Notes: a model not told the origin generated them from the letters alone. A stretch of DNA of 64,000 nucleotides from Heligmosomoides polygyrus polygyrus (GCA_947396885.1 OX377202.1:28387407-28451406), one strand, 5' to 3'. Counted from the first letter of the stretch, positions 24,287 to 37,509 are shown. Program-made: numbers and translations.

Positions 24287-24542
24287 GTCACAGACAGCTG
24301 TCGGTACACCCAGCTGTCGCGTTACACCCGCACCTCGTCTACGAAGACGAAGCCACGCCTGGCTGCGTCAGTCTCGACTTCGGCTCGCCCTCGGCGGTCC
24401 GCCCGGCCTTGTCAGCCCACTACTCGCCTTCCCTCGCCTACAGTACCCCAGTGCTTTCCCATAATAAAGATATAACCCAACTATATATTAGTACACAAGA
24501 AGGGAAGTCCCTGCTTCAAGATAGGCCCCGAACCCATAAGTT
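24287..24542 (+). repeat. Dispersed 250-bp repeat, copy A
   Basis: It runs from GTCACAGACAGCTGTCGGTA to about CCCATAAGTT and contains AATAAAGATATA. It is clearly homologous to copies at 46165-46421 and 53141-53390, all on the plus strand. The AATAAA and the sharp shared 5' boundary suggest an LTR or a retroelement 3' end. No terminal TG/CA pair or target duplication was established. Confidence 0.75.
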
Positions 24543-25180
24543 GATAGCGGAACGTATCCGGAGAGGTTTACGACCTGCTCCTGCGGATATGCCAGCAGAG
24601 CCATAAAACCGTGCCGGACGGGGAGTCCGAGGACCACACGATAGGCACGCCTCCAGGAGAGTCCATAAAAGCCCCAGATCTAAGGAACTAGGTTCAGTCT
24701 TGGCTTAGCTCTCACCTAGTCTCCTCTTTGCTCCTTGTCCTTGTCTTATTTGTACTTTTCTGATTTTTGCCTTAATAAATTATTCCTTGCTTGTTCTTTA
24801 TGCATCGGAACCATAGTAGCGCTGGATATCGGGCCCGATTCCTTCTACAGTAATCGGAAAGATTACTACGACGACAGGACGACACTAGACCGACGTCCGA
24901 CTGTTTCTTTCGAGGAAAGCTTATAACATTTATTCAATACAAGACATACGGAAGCTAAGAGGCAAAATACACAGAAAACCCAGGAGAACAATTCCAGTAC
25001 ACGTTTGGGAAGACGTCCACAAAAACATGCCTGTGACCTTGACAACGGGCATTTATGCCCTAAAGATTGGATATAACAGAGCGTCATCTCCCTCTTTGCT
25101 GTACTGCGCCTACGCCTATTCTGTCTGTATAAATTAGGAATGGACGAGATCCATCCCTTGCTTTTTGCGAGTTGCGCTAG
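24543..25180. other. Unassigned sequence beside dispersed repeat copy A
   Basis: No gene recognised. AATAAATTATTCC at 24773 could be a polyadenylation signal of a repeat-derived transcript. Confidence 0.35.
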
Positions 25181-25650
25181 CAGGGTGCGTGTTCGGTGCA
25201 CGGCAAACCGAACACCCACAACTCATCATCATAGTGCGATGTGCCTCCGGATTCTACCTCCAACGAGATCCTGACACGAAGTCAGTCCATGACCTGATGC
25301 TCTTCATTAATGTTAAGTTTATTTACTTGCATAAAATATGCTAGAAGAACTTTCGTACTATCGCACACGCAATGGCCACTACCAAATGCGAAACAGATAG
25401 GGCCATGCGAATAATGCAGTGTTCCTTAGATAGTGTGAATCTAGAATAATTTGCTCTAGATTATAGTCTTGGTAAGTACGATCCATGCACAGGGTGCGTG
25501 TTCGGTGTGAGGCGAAACGAACACCCACAACTCATCATCATTACACGAGATGTGTTTGGATTCTATCTATAGCGAGATCCTGACTCGAGGTTACTCTATG
25601 ACTTGATGCTCTCCATAAGTGCCAAGTTTATTTACTTGAACGGAACATAC
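25178..25650 (+). repeat. Two direct copies of a 160-bp repeat
   Basis: 25178-25340 and 25490-25650 match over nearly their full length. Both run from AGGGTGCGTGTTCGGTG through CGAACACCCACAACTCATCA to AAGTTTATTTACTTG. The unit starts with a short inverted pair (TGTTCGGTG / CGAACACC). The copies are separated by about 150 bp. The arrangement could be short terminal repeats around a tiny insert, or a local duplication. Confidence 0.75.
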
Positions 25651-26332
25651 GAGAACTTTCACGGCTTAGAGCGACGTTCTGGTGAGGGATGTTGTGCGCC
25701 GCATACAAAACACCTGTGCTGCGGAGGCACGTCGCACCACCATGCCTTTTTCACGTTGCCGGAGCTGGGCCGTCACGAGAGCGTGCTAAGACGAGCCTCG
25801 GAGTGTCACTGAATTGTGCCAGGCCGGAGTGCTACGATTAGCATGACAGATTACTCCGTCAGCGGCGCGTGTGTACCGCCGTAGGGCTAGGTCTGTCACA
25901 CCCATGATTCGCGAAACGACAAAATCGCATTTGTAGAGAATCATAGGTGAAGGTGGTACCTAGTTACTGTATTTATGGAAATGGTAGGGGATTAAAGAGC
26001 TTGAGTGGCGTTTTCAGCCTCATTACAGTAGAATTAACCCTCCTAAAAAGGGGTTTCGTGTGCCAACGCTGCACAGGCCCTCTTAGTGCGACGAATTATC
26101 GTGCTACGGTACGACATTTTCAAATTATGAAGGAACGGAGAGGACACGGAGGAGTCAGTTTTGTGTTGTTTTTGGTTGGGGCTGGGACGTTCCAGAAGGA
26201 TCTTCTTTTAGGAAAGCCAAACTTGTGAGTGGAGCTTTCACTATAAGATGCCCTTTTTGAACATCGTTTGGTTTTTGAGACCGTATTTTGAAGTTCCTGT
26301 TCGTTAATGGGTTCGTTTCTCTTGCGATACTT

Positions 26333-28075
26333 CCTCCACATGAGCTGTATTAGTGGTTTCGAAGTATGTGTACGTGCTTTCGAATGATTTTTTATTTTTT
26401 ATTTTTTAATGAACTATTTGAGATGTATTGATATTGGAAGATGTTTTCCGGATTTTGTCGGCTCATGAGTAGGAGGAGAACTTGTGCTTTTTCTTACGGT
26501 GCTTCCTTCACATGAGCTACTTCAGTTGCTTTGAAGTCTAGGCACGTCTTTTCGAAAGTTTTTAAAACCGCATGAGTTCGCAGGGGACCTCGGAGTCGTG
26601 GAATCTAGTAATCCTTCTTTTTCGTGATGTACTGACCATGAGTGGTTGCGAAGTATGAGGATGAGGAAGCGGCCTGGGAGAATCACCAGTAAAGGTAGCC
26701 CTGTGATATTGCATGTTGCGTTGCAGTGAAACGAAAACTTTTCTGCACAGTAGTGTGTATGGCATCGTAGCCTTTTCTCGCTTGCCTTGAGACGGTACTG
26801 ATGATAGTGTAAGGAAATAGTCCGAAAAGGGATGTAGGTCGCCGAAGGGACTAGTATCGGGCCCGTTCAGAATCGTGAGGGATGTCATGGCCATCGCTAA
26901 GAAAGCTGGCTCGTCTTCCCTTCGCATTCATTCAATAGGAAGGTCAGCGAGAGGCCAACGAGATCCCGTGTCCATCCAGTTGTTTGACGGACCACCGATA
27001 AGAGGGGCCGTAATTAAAAGGGAACGGGCACCACTTCGTATCGGGGGAAGAGTTTTTTGTGTGTGCGCGGCCCCGCCAGTCCAGCCATTTGGCCCCTTAC
27101 GTCGTCATCGTCGTGAAGGTAAACTTAATAAACCTCTGCAAGAATTCGTGTTCTGTACGGCAAGAAGAACCGGTGAACGCATGGGGATCATATCTAGTAT
27201 CAGCGAGCCTCATGAGCCGCTACACGTAAAATAGAAGCAATCGGGAGCTTGATGATAATACAATAGTGGACTTCTTATGGAAGCAGATAAGCGCTGAATA
27301 TCAGGTCTCCCCTTAGCGTCTAGCGTCTTTTTCGGTAGACAGCTTCATTTGGAAGAAGCTGCCAGTCGATTGTTCATTGTCTTTTTTCGAGAAATTGGTT
27401 GGCTACTTTAAAATGGAACTCACATTTTGGAGACTATTTTTGAATTTGTTTGTTGGCTCATGAGTTCCTGGAGCATTTCTGAGACATTCTTCCTTCCGAT
27501 TCTTCCTTGTAATGGCGTGGAGCACTTCATAAGCTTGATTACTCTTTTTCCCGGGAACTTACCTCGGAAGCAATGAAGTCAGCGCCTCCAAGTTACGCTA
27601 ATAGGTGGAGTTCATCTCGAATTTTGGAAGTCGAGAGTCCAACGGAGTTTTTAGCACCCATGACGCTGAAAAAATCGCACTGAGATGATCTTAGCCCTAG
27701 TACAGTAGACATATCAGCGGTCGCTGAATATAGTGTTTCGAGCACGCGCACAGACACACCCTCTTTTATGCGTCAACTAGTCGCGCTACGGTAGGGTATT
27801 TTTGAAATTATGAGGCAATCGATAACGGCGTGGAGAGGCCAGAAACCGGCAGCCGATGTATTGCGATTCCCACCAGGTTTCTTTGTATTTTTCCTGCAGC
27901 TCGAATATTTGTAGCTTCCAATTCTTCCTCCACGTGAGCAGTTTGAGTTGATTCGAAGTCGGAGGGCGATTTCCTCGAACCTTTTCGCCAAGTAGTTGGA
28001 AGGGACTTTTAGGGTTTTTTTTCGGAGCCTTCTCCAAATGAGATATTTGAGTCGATTCGTCGTGCGTAGAAGATC
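26333..28075 (+). repeat. Spaced degenerate repeats of a CATGAGCTNNTTNAGTTG motif
   Basis: A unit of about 60 bp (CNTCACATGAGCTNTTTNAGTNGNTTCGAAGT followed by a cysteine/phenylalanine-like TTCGAA stretch) occurs near 26333, 26507, 27929 and 28035. No coding frame links the copies. Confidence 0.45.
26951..27079 (+). repeat. Dispersed repeat, forward copy
   Basis: GATCCCGTG ... TTGTTTGACGGA(C/T)CACCGATAAGAGGGGCCGT(A)ATTAA ... CGGGGGAAG ... GGCCCCGCCAG matches the reverse complement of 44432-44546. It is non-coding and of unknown origin. Confidence 0.7.
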
Positions 28076-28344
28076 GCAAATCGCATTTGTGTTGAACTGA
28101 AATGAATATTTGTCTATAGACTAGCGTGAAGAGTATTCTAGCCGTTTCTCCTTTGCCGTGAGACGTTTGTGATTCTAGCTGATGTTTGATACTGAGCTCT
28201 CTTTTTATGTAGACAGAAAACTGCTGAATTTGAAGAAGTACCCCCCCCCCCCCAGACACGTAGCGCCTTTTTCGGAAGGCAGTTTCATTTGAGGGCAGTC
28301 AGTACCAGGTCCTCACATTTTGGGAGAAGGGGGAAAGACCGCAA

Positions 28345-28620
28345 TACTAGGTAGTGATTTCAGACAAATTCCTCCTGCCGTGCCTAAAGCAGGACGGTCC
28401 GATGTTTTGAACGATCCGGTCAAGAGTCCTCGTGGGCTCATTTCTGAATGCACTCATTGAAACAGAATGTGACAGCGTTCAGCGGTGGAATCGGCTGGTC
28501 CAGCTTTCTAATTCACTTGGAAACGGAGAGCTTCAAAACGATTCCAATGAGGTACAAGTTCCCGACGATCTCCTGATCTCTGAAGGTATAGTAGATGACA
28601 TATTTGACGAAAGGATTTAG
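28345..28620 (+). pseudogene. Helitron helicase fragment 1
   Basis: The reading frames give GSDFRQIPPAVPKAGRSDV, the 'GGDFRQ.LPV' motif of PIF1-type Helitron helicases. This is followed by a WNRLVQLSNSLGNGELQN segment and VPDDLLISEGIVDDIF. The parallel fragment at 34040-34757 has the same order. Both are truncated and frame-broken. Confidence 0.65.
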
Positions 28621-31470
28621 AAATTATGATTGTCGTGGTCGACAGAGCGTTTCAAACACCGAAGAATTTTGACTCCTTTGTTAAGCGTAAGGGATGTAAG
28701 GTGTAGAAGGGCGGATAAAGGGATATAGATTCTCCAAGGTAGAATCTGTTCTGATCTGCACTGCGCCTTTTCAGCCTGACCCAGCAGCCGTGAAGTGTAT
28801 CGTGATATCGTAAGGAATCAAACAGCGGCCCAAGGTCAAGCGGGTTACAAATCTATCGATAAACCCCATCTGTTATTGGACCATCCCCGCGAGGCCAGTC
28901 TAATCAAACGCCACCCACGGAACAGAATCTAGGATCAGAGGAACGCAACACCGTCACCCAGGCCAGCCAGCCTTCCGATTTCTTCTTCCCTTGGGCTTTC
29001 TTTTTCTTGGGACGCATCCGCTTACCATTTCCCCTTCATTTCCTATTCCTACTAAGAATTAGAGAAGTATTTATGATTAAATGGTGTTGTTATGTGTGTA
29101 AAATATAGAATAAAATAGCAGGGAAGTTATATCGGCTTCCAAAGGTGGCGCTACACTGAAAATGGACACAATACAATCCTGGGGAACCGATGACGTAACA
29201 TGGAGGTCACAGCCGAACTTTTCCGTAATACAGTGTGTAACATAGAAGTCTCGGCTTGTTTGCTTTTGCGTTTTACCCCTTTCGTTTATTTTTTCCCCAC
29301 TACTTCACGTTAGGTTCGTAGAAACTAATCAATTCACGGCTGAGCATTGCAATAAAATAGTTTTCTTATCCCCCACCTTTGCTTGTTAAGTTTGTAGAGA
29401 CTGACTATTTTTACGGCTTCGCACTACTTTAGCTCTCGTCGTGTTCATCGTTTTGGTAAAAACCGCTTAATAATTTTAAATATTAATTATTTTTCTCTCT
29501 ATACCTTTTTCTTGTTTGTCATATTACCAGAAGGAGCATTGCGTCGGAAAAAGGGAACGGGCTAACAAAAAGAAAAGAAAACGCTGAACTAAAATTTCGA
29601 ATCATTTCCCGAGTAAGGAAAGGGAATCCGTCATGTTAAGGGTATTGAAAACAGGAAAGAAACGTACGCACGAGGTTATGTGCGTATCAAATCCTTGAGG
29701 ATATGCACCTGAGAAATTGAAAAAATCGCCGAAACCGAAAAATAAAGGGCAAGACACCAAAATATGATACTGGGAGATATCTGAAAAACAATTCCACTCT
29801 CTGCTTTTCTCATTTCTCTCCCACTCTTCGCAAGGATAGATCGTTTTCTATCCTGCATACAAATAAACGTTAGATGGGTGGTGCAAAAGTAATCGAATCT
29901 ACCAGCAACAAAAGCAATAACCGAAACCCTAGAACCAACCGTGACGTTTACCTTTTAGTTCTTGCTTTAATTTACGACAGAATTTTCGCTGTCTCTCTCT
30001 GTTTCTCTTTTTTTAAAGCCCCTACTCTTAATCTTGCAACGGTGAGCTCTCAACCACAAAGTGCAGAGAATGAAGTCCTTCTCGACAGTTTTTGATTCAC
30101 TAACACTCACTGGTAAAATGAAGGCACTGGAGAAAGAGGTAGACCAACTGTGAAAATCTTGCACCATACTATGCATTGAAAGCATGAACTCTGAGAAAAC
30201 ATAAACGGAAACATTTGAACACAAACTTTCAGCAAAGGTTCTATCGCTGTGCACGGATGAAAACCCAGCTGCCACCTTTTGTCACACCTACTTGAAGAAG
30301 ACCCTATTGCACTAATTACTGCGCACTACCGCCATTGTTTCCCTGAATTAGCTACCATGCCCTGGTAAAGTGTTTTTGTAACTATGGGACCACCTCATAA
30401 CAACTTCCCCCTACTTTTGCTAATCAATGTGCAGCCACACAGATTTTTTCTCATCAGCAACGCACCCTCACTCTATTGACTCTAACGTTCCATTTCACTC
30501 CAAACGGACTACAAGGAGGGTAAGTAGATCTACAGTACGGCACGGCGACCATTTATAGATAAGTTTTGTTTGTTTGAAATGAACATCTTACCAAACAGAT
30601 ATCCGATACTTTTGCGGAAAAGTGTCTGTGTCGTAGTCTTAGTTTTGACCAGCCAATTTAACCATAATGAATGTTTTACTGTCCCAACCTGCATACCAGA
30701 TGAAAAATTTATTGAACATACAAGGTACAACAAAAATGTACACCAACGTCATTATAATAAATAATGACTCATCAATCGCGCTTTGATGAGTCCTAATTTA
30801 TCATAGTTCTTTCATTCTTTCGTCGCTTCTGCCAGCCGCTGAAAATTATATAAAGAGAATGCCATTTTACTATCTTCTATCTTATATCTCTTACCTCTTT
30901 CTTCCTCTCATGAGCTGCCTGCACATTCTGCAGACTACTTTTTTCTTTTTGCAAGGGCTCTAACTAAAAAACGGCTGCTTTCCTTTGCGTACTTCAGCTC
31001 TTCCAGACAGCGGTATTACTCACTCACTGCAGCGGTGTGCTAATTTTTCTCGGCGAAAATATTAATATTAATATTGAAAACAGATAATAAAACTTAGTGA
31101 CTGCTTACCTCCGCTCTCTCCGCGGTGTGAAACTGATAGAAATGGTTATGCGGCCACATTCTGGAGAATCGAAACACAACCTTCCGTTGTTCAGCTACTC
31201 TTCACCTTTCTAAATCTAAATGTGTTTGTTGTTTTTGTTTTTCTTCAACGCTTTATTAATCTACATTTAATCGCCGTTATAAATATCTTCCTTCTTGGTG
31301 TCCAATTCATGTAGAGCCTCCTAATGGCCTCGTTCGGAAGTTGACATCCGTAGCTTTCGCACATCTCAAACATTCCTGAAAATGGGTTAACGCACTGGTT
31401 CTCCTGACGATTGTCCTGTTAAAGTGCGCTTACGTGTTCAGAATTCGGAATAAATGAACTGGCGTCAATT
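28621..31470. other. Intergenic, no gene recognised
   Basis: Unassigned. At 29870-29893 the sequence GATGGGTGGTGCAAAAGTAA resembles a mariner terminal repeat, but I could not find a partner end. A palindrome ATGACTCATCAA / TTTGATGAGTC lies near 30765. An open frame at 30570-30764 has a hydrophobic stretch, but nothing supports it as a gene. Confidence 0.4.
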
Positions 31471-31477
31471 CAGTGCT

Positions 31478-31714
31478 TCACAAGCTCTGCTTCGCAAGCA
31501 GTACTCCGACCACGGTTCTTTGCTGAAAGACCCCATGTAGAGATTTTTCATAAAAAAAACTCACCCGCACGGGCACGATATCTCGATCAGTAAGCACTAG
31601 TCTATTAAGGCTGCTCTCCGCTTTATATGTGGACCCATATCCACTACTCATTACCTTTTTTCCCGAAGGCATACTTCTTATCCTTTTTACCATCAACCGT
31701 CGACCGTATCTCAT
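31478..31714 (-). CDS. Possible small two-exon gene, unknown product
   Basis: The minus-strand frame from ATG at 31714 runs about 50 codons and reaches a strong donor (CGG|GTGAGTTTTTTTT). A 42-bp candidate intron ending GGTCTTTCAG leads to a short second exon with a stop at 31478-31480. Both exon and intron form look nematode-like, but the protein is not recognised. A separate exon-like stretch (acceptor CCATTTTCAG) lies at about 31260-31375 near an AATAAA. The frame is also open through the intron, so it may be a chance ORF. Confidence 0.3.
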   Translation of the reverse strand: MRYGRRLMVKRIRSMPSGKKVMSSGYGSTYKAESSLNRLVLTDRDIVPVRVSFFYEKSLHGVFQQRTVVGVLLAKQSL

Positions 31715-34030
31715 CGCAGGTAGATGTAACTATATAAATATTTTTGTGTACATGTGCATTACTATGGTGTTGAAAAACGGTGAAATCATGTGATAATCCT
31801 GTAAATAGGTTTTTCGTTAATGTACAGGCAGTTATTTGGTGCTATTTTTTTTCTGTGTAAATACTATAAGACGTACGGATGCGTATGCAAAACGTGTTTT
31901 CTCTTGTAATGACGTGCATTGTTGTACGCAAGTAATAAAAATCTTGTGCACAATAGTTGTGTGAATCACCGGAGAAAAAGAGGAAATATGGAGGTGATAG
32001 TTAGTAGAAGATAGAAGTATAGGAGTAGTAGAAGTGTATTGGTGGTGAAATATGAAAGCAAGGAACAGGAAAGAAAAGAGGCTTGGAAGGCCTTGAGGGG
32101 GACTGGTACTGAAGTGCTGATGTTGTTGTGGCAACCAGTTCATTTGTCTTAAAATCCTTCAAAAACCCGTGCCGCTGTGTTCTCACGAGCCACTCAGTAG
32201 CCCTACTCGTTACCGGACGGCCCGCCCCTCCGTATGAATTGGGAGGAGATGGGAGATGTCAAGGAGACACCTGTAAATGCGCACCGTTTGGCACAGAACA
32301 CCCCTGAGTGCCGCGCATCATATAGGGCGCAACGCCCCTAACCAGGGTGCGGCAGAATGGCCGGGACTGAGCCCGAAACGTGTCCGGCGGATTCGTATTC
32401 AGAACCCATCCGGAGGATCCGAACTCAGGGCTACTCCCGCTCACGCGTCATACTTGATGACAGCGATCGCCATCCCTGCGCCATCCGGCGGCATTCTTCA
32501 AAGCTGAACGGCCGTCGTTCGAGCTAATCAATACGGCGGCTACCCGTCAAGACGTGTAAGCTACACGTTAAGACGTGTAATGTGACGTGTGTGTTGTCAC
32601 ACACATCGTAGCTTACAGTAATATGAAAAAGGTAGGAAGCTGTAGAGGCTGATGAAGTATGAAGTTTCGGGAGGAAAAGGACGGAAGATGTAATTCCAAA
32701 AAAGGAAAGAAATGAAAAATGGTATTTTTTAAACGATAGGTAAGTAGGGGTTAGGAAGAAAATCAAGTTCGAATTATGGTTATGTTACCATTTTCGTAAT
32801 AGAAATGATTTAGCTCATCAAAACGGAGGAGTGTTACTTAAGGTCGTTTCATTAATTAAGCGGAAGTAGCAGAATTTTCGATCTTATTTAACTTGTGGTT
32901 CTAAAAGTTCACAAAAAATGGTTGGTTTCGTAGAATGTTGATTGAAAATTGACGACATTTGTAGCCACAGGACCCAGCGGGCGACGTCTAGCCTGGAGCA
33001 ACAGACCCAGGTAAGAGCGCTCCAGTGCCAACCTTAAAGGACGGACCGGAGGTGGCGTAAGAGGTCCCGTAGGGAATGGTACACAGACCGCCCCGACATC
33101 CATCTTTTGAAATCCGAAGGAGCCTCGATTATTTCTTGTTCCTTGGCTACGGTTCTTCATCAACGACTCTTGGCTTAGGCTTCGATTCTCACTTTTCTCA
33201 ATTTTCTTTTTTTTTGACTGCTATGAGCTCCCCTCCTCCAGTGAATGGACTACCGCTGATCCCCAAGTGCTGGAATTAGCGATTATTAGGGCGACTTCGA
33301 TCTTCTGATGCTTCGTGGTGTCTATTGCACCTACTCATCTGAGGAAAGGCACAACGAACACAGTAGCGATAAGGCCAACCACTGTGAGTTTCAGTCAATA
33401 AGTTCTCCGGTTCTGTCATTCAGTTTCAATATACTATCAATTTTTTAAATTACTGGAACCTCTAACCAAAAATCGGGGAACCCGGAGCGCATTCTCCCTG
33501 AAGTAAAGAAGGAAGCTGAATGGCCTTGCCGTCTCTGCTCAGCTGAGTAGCTAAAGGCATGCTTGATGACCGCTTGCCCCAATGGGAAGAATACGCTCAC
33601 TATATGTGAACGGTAATGCTTTATCCACATTGCAGCGCTGCTCCTGTCTTTCTCTATTCCTGCAGTGTTCTACATTTATTTATGTTTATGTTCTGTATCG
33701 AATAAGCTGCAAATAAATATGCTATGATAATTCTGTTCGGCATCTGATGGGGAGACGAGCAGTAAGTCCCTTAGTAATGAGCTCGGTTATGTTGCATCCG
33801 CTATCGATATCGCTCGATCGCTTTTATGAGCATGCTCAACGTATTTGACTGGCACGCTTCAATAACGTCTGCTGGGAACAACCAAGCAGGCCAGGAGGTG
33901 GCATCAGGAAGGGGAAGGCAACCTCCTACTTGGCCAGACTGTGCATTCTGCTCTCCGCTTTCCGGTGTTATTTAATTACGAAGACACTAATATGCTAATG
34001 GCGATCCTGTTAATTCAGCCAAAAAAGACC
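31715..34030. other. Intergenic, no gene recognised
   Basis: No conserved motif was found. The 32200-32540 stretch is GC-rich and repeat-like. Short ORFs here are not protein-like. Confidence 0.4.
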
Positions 34031-34039
34031 ATAAGTCTC

Positions 34040-34757
34040 TCCACGTAGATTTATATGGGACGTAGCCCCAGTGGCAACAAAATATGCCTTTGAAGCCGAT
34101 GATAGACTTGCAAAGGACGTTACTGGACTTCAGCACCGCCGGAGCAAAGAGCATAATTTTTGGTGATTTCAGAGAAATTCCTCCTGTTCTACCTAAAGCA
34201 GGACGGTCAGAAATGTTGAACGTTCCGAATTTTGAACCCTCCTCTCATTTCTGCAAGTACGTATTGTCTGAGAATATGAGAGCCTCCAACGGTGGAATCG
34301 GCTAGTCCAGCTGTCTAATTCGCATGGAAACGGAGAGCTCCATAAACGATTACAATGAAGTACAGTTTCCCGACGGTCTCATGAGTGCTGGAGATATAGA
34401 AGATGATATCTTTGAGAAAAAGAAGACATAAAAAACATAAGGACTTTAGAAGAAGTCGGTGGGACGTCTCAGACACTGAGGAATTTCGATTCCTTGGAGA
34501 TTAGTAGCAACCTGCTTTCGAAGCTACCAGGACAGAAGATTTACAGAAGCATTGATGAAGTTTTGAATGTAGCTACCGGAGCAGAGACAGAGTACTTATT
34601 GGAGTTCCTCAATAACTTGACACTACAGGGGTATCCACCGCATGAATTTCATCTGAAGAAGGGAGCAGCAATTCAGCCAAGGCCTATGCAATGGTACGCT
34701 ACTCCATATGGATACATTCTGGCTTCAAATTTGACTCTTAATAAAAGAGATTAATTC
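34040..34757 (+). pseudogene. Helitron helicase fragment 2
   Basis: It carries the PIF1-like IIFGDFREIPPVLPKAGRSE motif, preceded by a broken Walker B (a WDEAP-like stretch containing an in-frame TAG near 34060). It continues to LSENMRASNGG and then, at 34494-34754, LLSKLPGQKIYRSIDE and LNNLTLQGYPPHEFHLKKGA. These are the C-terminal helicase landmarks of Helitron Rep/Hel proteins. The frame is broken between 34305 and 34494. No Rep domain or Helitron termini were identified. Confidence 0.75.
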
Positions 34758-34799
34758 AGTTATCAGGTCTTGCTATAACCACGAGTTTCTTTACAAATT

Positions 34800-36310
34800 T
34801 ACGGAATAGAAACGAAAGGTCCAACTCAGCCTCCTTTGTTCTTTCCAGTCCAAGAGGCAAGTCTGTGCCACTAAAGAAGTTACAGAACTAATTGCAATTC
34901 GATAACGACATCTTCCTTATATACAGAGTTTTTTAGATTGGCCTACTTAATAACAATAAGCTTTTAGTAGATAATTTCACAGTGAATAGGATTTTGTATA
35001 GTTATCCACCTCCAGTGTCTTGACAAATGTTTAACTATAACAGCTCTATCTAAACTTCTGCAATTTAATTTACTCAACAGTAGATGTTTATGCAACACAC
35101 GGGATATGTCAATGTTTATAGATAAATACTATGGTCACGTAATAACAGGCGATTCGAATATCATTAGAGACAAATCTCATTACGACATTATGAACAAAGG
35201 CACTAAATTTAGAATCGAAGAAGAGTTAATAAACCACAAGTGTACTGTTGGATGGATGACACTATTGCTGTTGTGTAAAACAGGTTTAAGAAAAGACATG
35301 AACTTAACTAGGCTAAAACTAACTATATATACAAGTTTCTTAGAACCAGTTTTATTAAAAATTATAACCACACCTGTACAGTTACAAATTAAGATTTGGT
35401 TACATTCCAAACATAAACAAAGAATATCTAAAATACTTGCAGAGTAACTTTGCAATCTGCCCTCTTGACAAAGCTCCCAGTAATTACAGTTTTGTATGTA
35501 AGAAACCTTATGTTCAAATACTTTCCAAAGAAAAGGGTGTAGATTTTTTTATCAAGTCATAGCACATGGGTACAAATGCTTATATGCTTTATAGGTTCGG
35601 AGATTCACAAGCCATTTAAAAAAAGCATAAAAAGTTTGTGGAAACCACAAATTGTACGACTTAGCTCCGATAAGTATACCACACTTGTACATTTTTTGTA
35701 TGTATTCCGAAGTTACATAAAAACTCAGTCAAGTTTATATTTATCACAGGTGCTAAAAATAGTAGTATGAAACCTGTTACGTATCAGTATGTATAAGTCG
35801 CGCGATATGATGATTATCATGCAGTAGTTAAGAGCTACTATATATAGGCTACTTTGGTATGGTTTGTGGTTTATCGGGTGTCGGCAATAAAGTGTCTATA
35901 GCCTATCAAGTCTCTGTCGTCCATTCAATCTTCACAGCAAACACAACTCAACAAAACCTTCATCCATAGAGTTAATGCACATTTGTACACATAAAATCAT
36001 AAAGTACATGATCTCGATTAAAAACTGAAATAAAGCCTTTACTGGTTATTGGGCTATAAATAACACTAACATCAGTGAAAGAGTTTGCGGCCCCATTGGG
36101 GATAATCTACAAATATATTCAGCAGATTTCACTAATATATTTACAAATCTTCCACATAATGCTATCATAAAAAATATTATTTATTTATTTGATTACAAAT
36201 TTTTACACTCAACAAAGTGTGCTGTACAAGAAACATGGGAGGAAGAAATAAGTATAACTGTGTTGACAACATTGAATAGCGATTTGTCCTTAAATCATTA
36301 GGCACAGGTT
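34800..36310 (+). pseudogene. Penelope-like reverse transcriptase, N-terminal part
   Basis: The A/T-rich frames at 35106-35447 read HVITGDSNIIRDKSHYDIM then NKGTKFRIEEE, matching the 'H..TGDL.I......L..KG..YRE' region of Penelope-like and related RT elements. Near 36110-36180 another frame gives YSADFTNIFTNLPHNA, which corresponds to RT motif A with the usual Asp in ADF. The coding sequence has many stops. Later RT motifs are missing here but occur at 42300-42850 on the same strand. Confidence 0.5.
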
Positions 36311-37417
36311 TTTATAATAACGTGCATAGATACATTTACGAAATAACTGTCTTCAGTATTGTTACCTACCCAGCCGGCAATCCTAACCTGCAAATGCCCC
36401 ACCAGTTGGCTATGATGCCGCTGTTCTTCAATAAAGGGAACCTGTCGGAGATTCAGAACATGGGTATATTAACCTTTATACCAACCCACGTGGAACCGAC
36501 AGGTTGGGTAAAGCAGGCTAGCGGGATGCAGGCTGCGGTGACAGTAACCACTTTAGACAGTGAGTGTTGGATAGCATTACATAGTGTGCACCACACATTA
36601 CCATAGGGGAAATCAAATGCATGGAAAAACGGACTGATGTCATCAAAGAATAAAACGTTCAAAAACTAATGTAAAATGCTATGCTAAATAAAAGGAAAAA
36701 CAACGCAAAAGGTCTAATACAGAAATAAGTATTGAACAGTCTAAGGCATAAAAAAGGGTACAAAGGTTCAGAACATCGTGATCGGCAAGAAATCAGTATT
36801 GGTTGAGGCCAAAGACTGCGAAGAGAATTCGATAGCGCTGCATCTGAAATGAAGTCGGATCACTGGGAATGGGAGGAAAGCAACATACGAAGACGATTAA
36901 GCTATCCAGTTTGTTCTTGAATGCGCGGCCGTTCGTAGCCTGAAATACCTCCGGTGATAGCAATTGGAACCACCTTGCACATCTGTTGAAAACGTTGTTA
37001 AACATCGTGGTGTATCTCTTTCTATGAATCTTGAAGTCGTGGATGTTAAATCCACCTGTACAGCACTGGTAGATCTAAACACCCATTTATAATCCAAGGT
37101 CTCTAATTCAATTACAGTGCTTTAGCATTGTACCATTGATAACGTATAACGTGTTTCCGCACTTCAAATGCGCATTACAGCGCATTTCTGAAGGTTTATG
37201 AGAATGTCCATAAGATTGGCCAGTAGTACAAAATTTTGATGGATTTCTGGAGGGCTGAGCGAATCTGAGTGCTGTCTTTAACTACATAACTACCATAAAT
37301 TTTGACATTGTCCGCATATTGCTTTATGCTAATGTTACTAGATGTTGGCAGCACCTGAGGAAGATCATTACCATATATAATCGAGAGAGGCATGAGTCAC
37401 TGTCCGACGACATGTTT

Positions 37418-37509
37418 GCACTCTTATGTGAAGCCAATGTGCACTCTTATGTGAAGCCATCATGCACTCTTAAGTGAAGCCAGCATGCACTCTTATGTGA
37501 AGCCGGCCG
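37418..37509. repeat. 23-bp tandem repeat, four copies
   Basis: GCACTCTTATGTGAAGCC begins at 37418, 37441, 37464 and 37487, giving an exact 23-bp period with few substitutions. Confidence 0.9.

Noticed and set aside
29870..30400. Another mariner element
   Set aside because: One end (GGTGGTGCAAAAGTAATCG) looks like a mariner terminus, but no opposite terminus or transposase fragment was found.
30570..30764. Small secreted protein gene
   Set aside because: The ORF has a hydrophobic stretch and three Cys, but the signal sequence is atypical and nothing else supports it.
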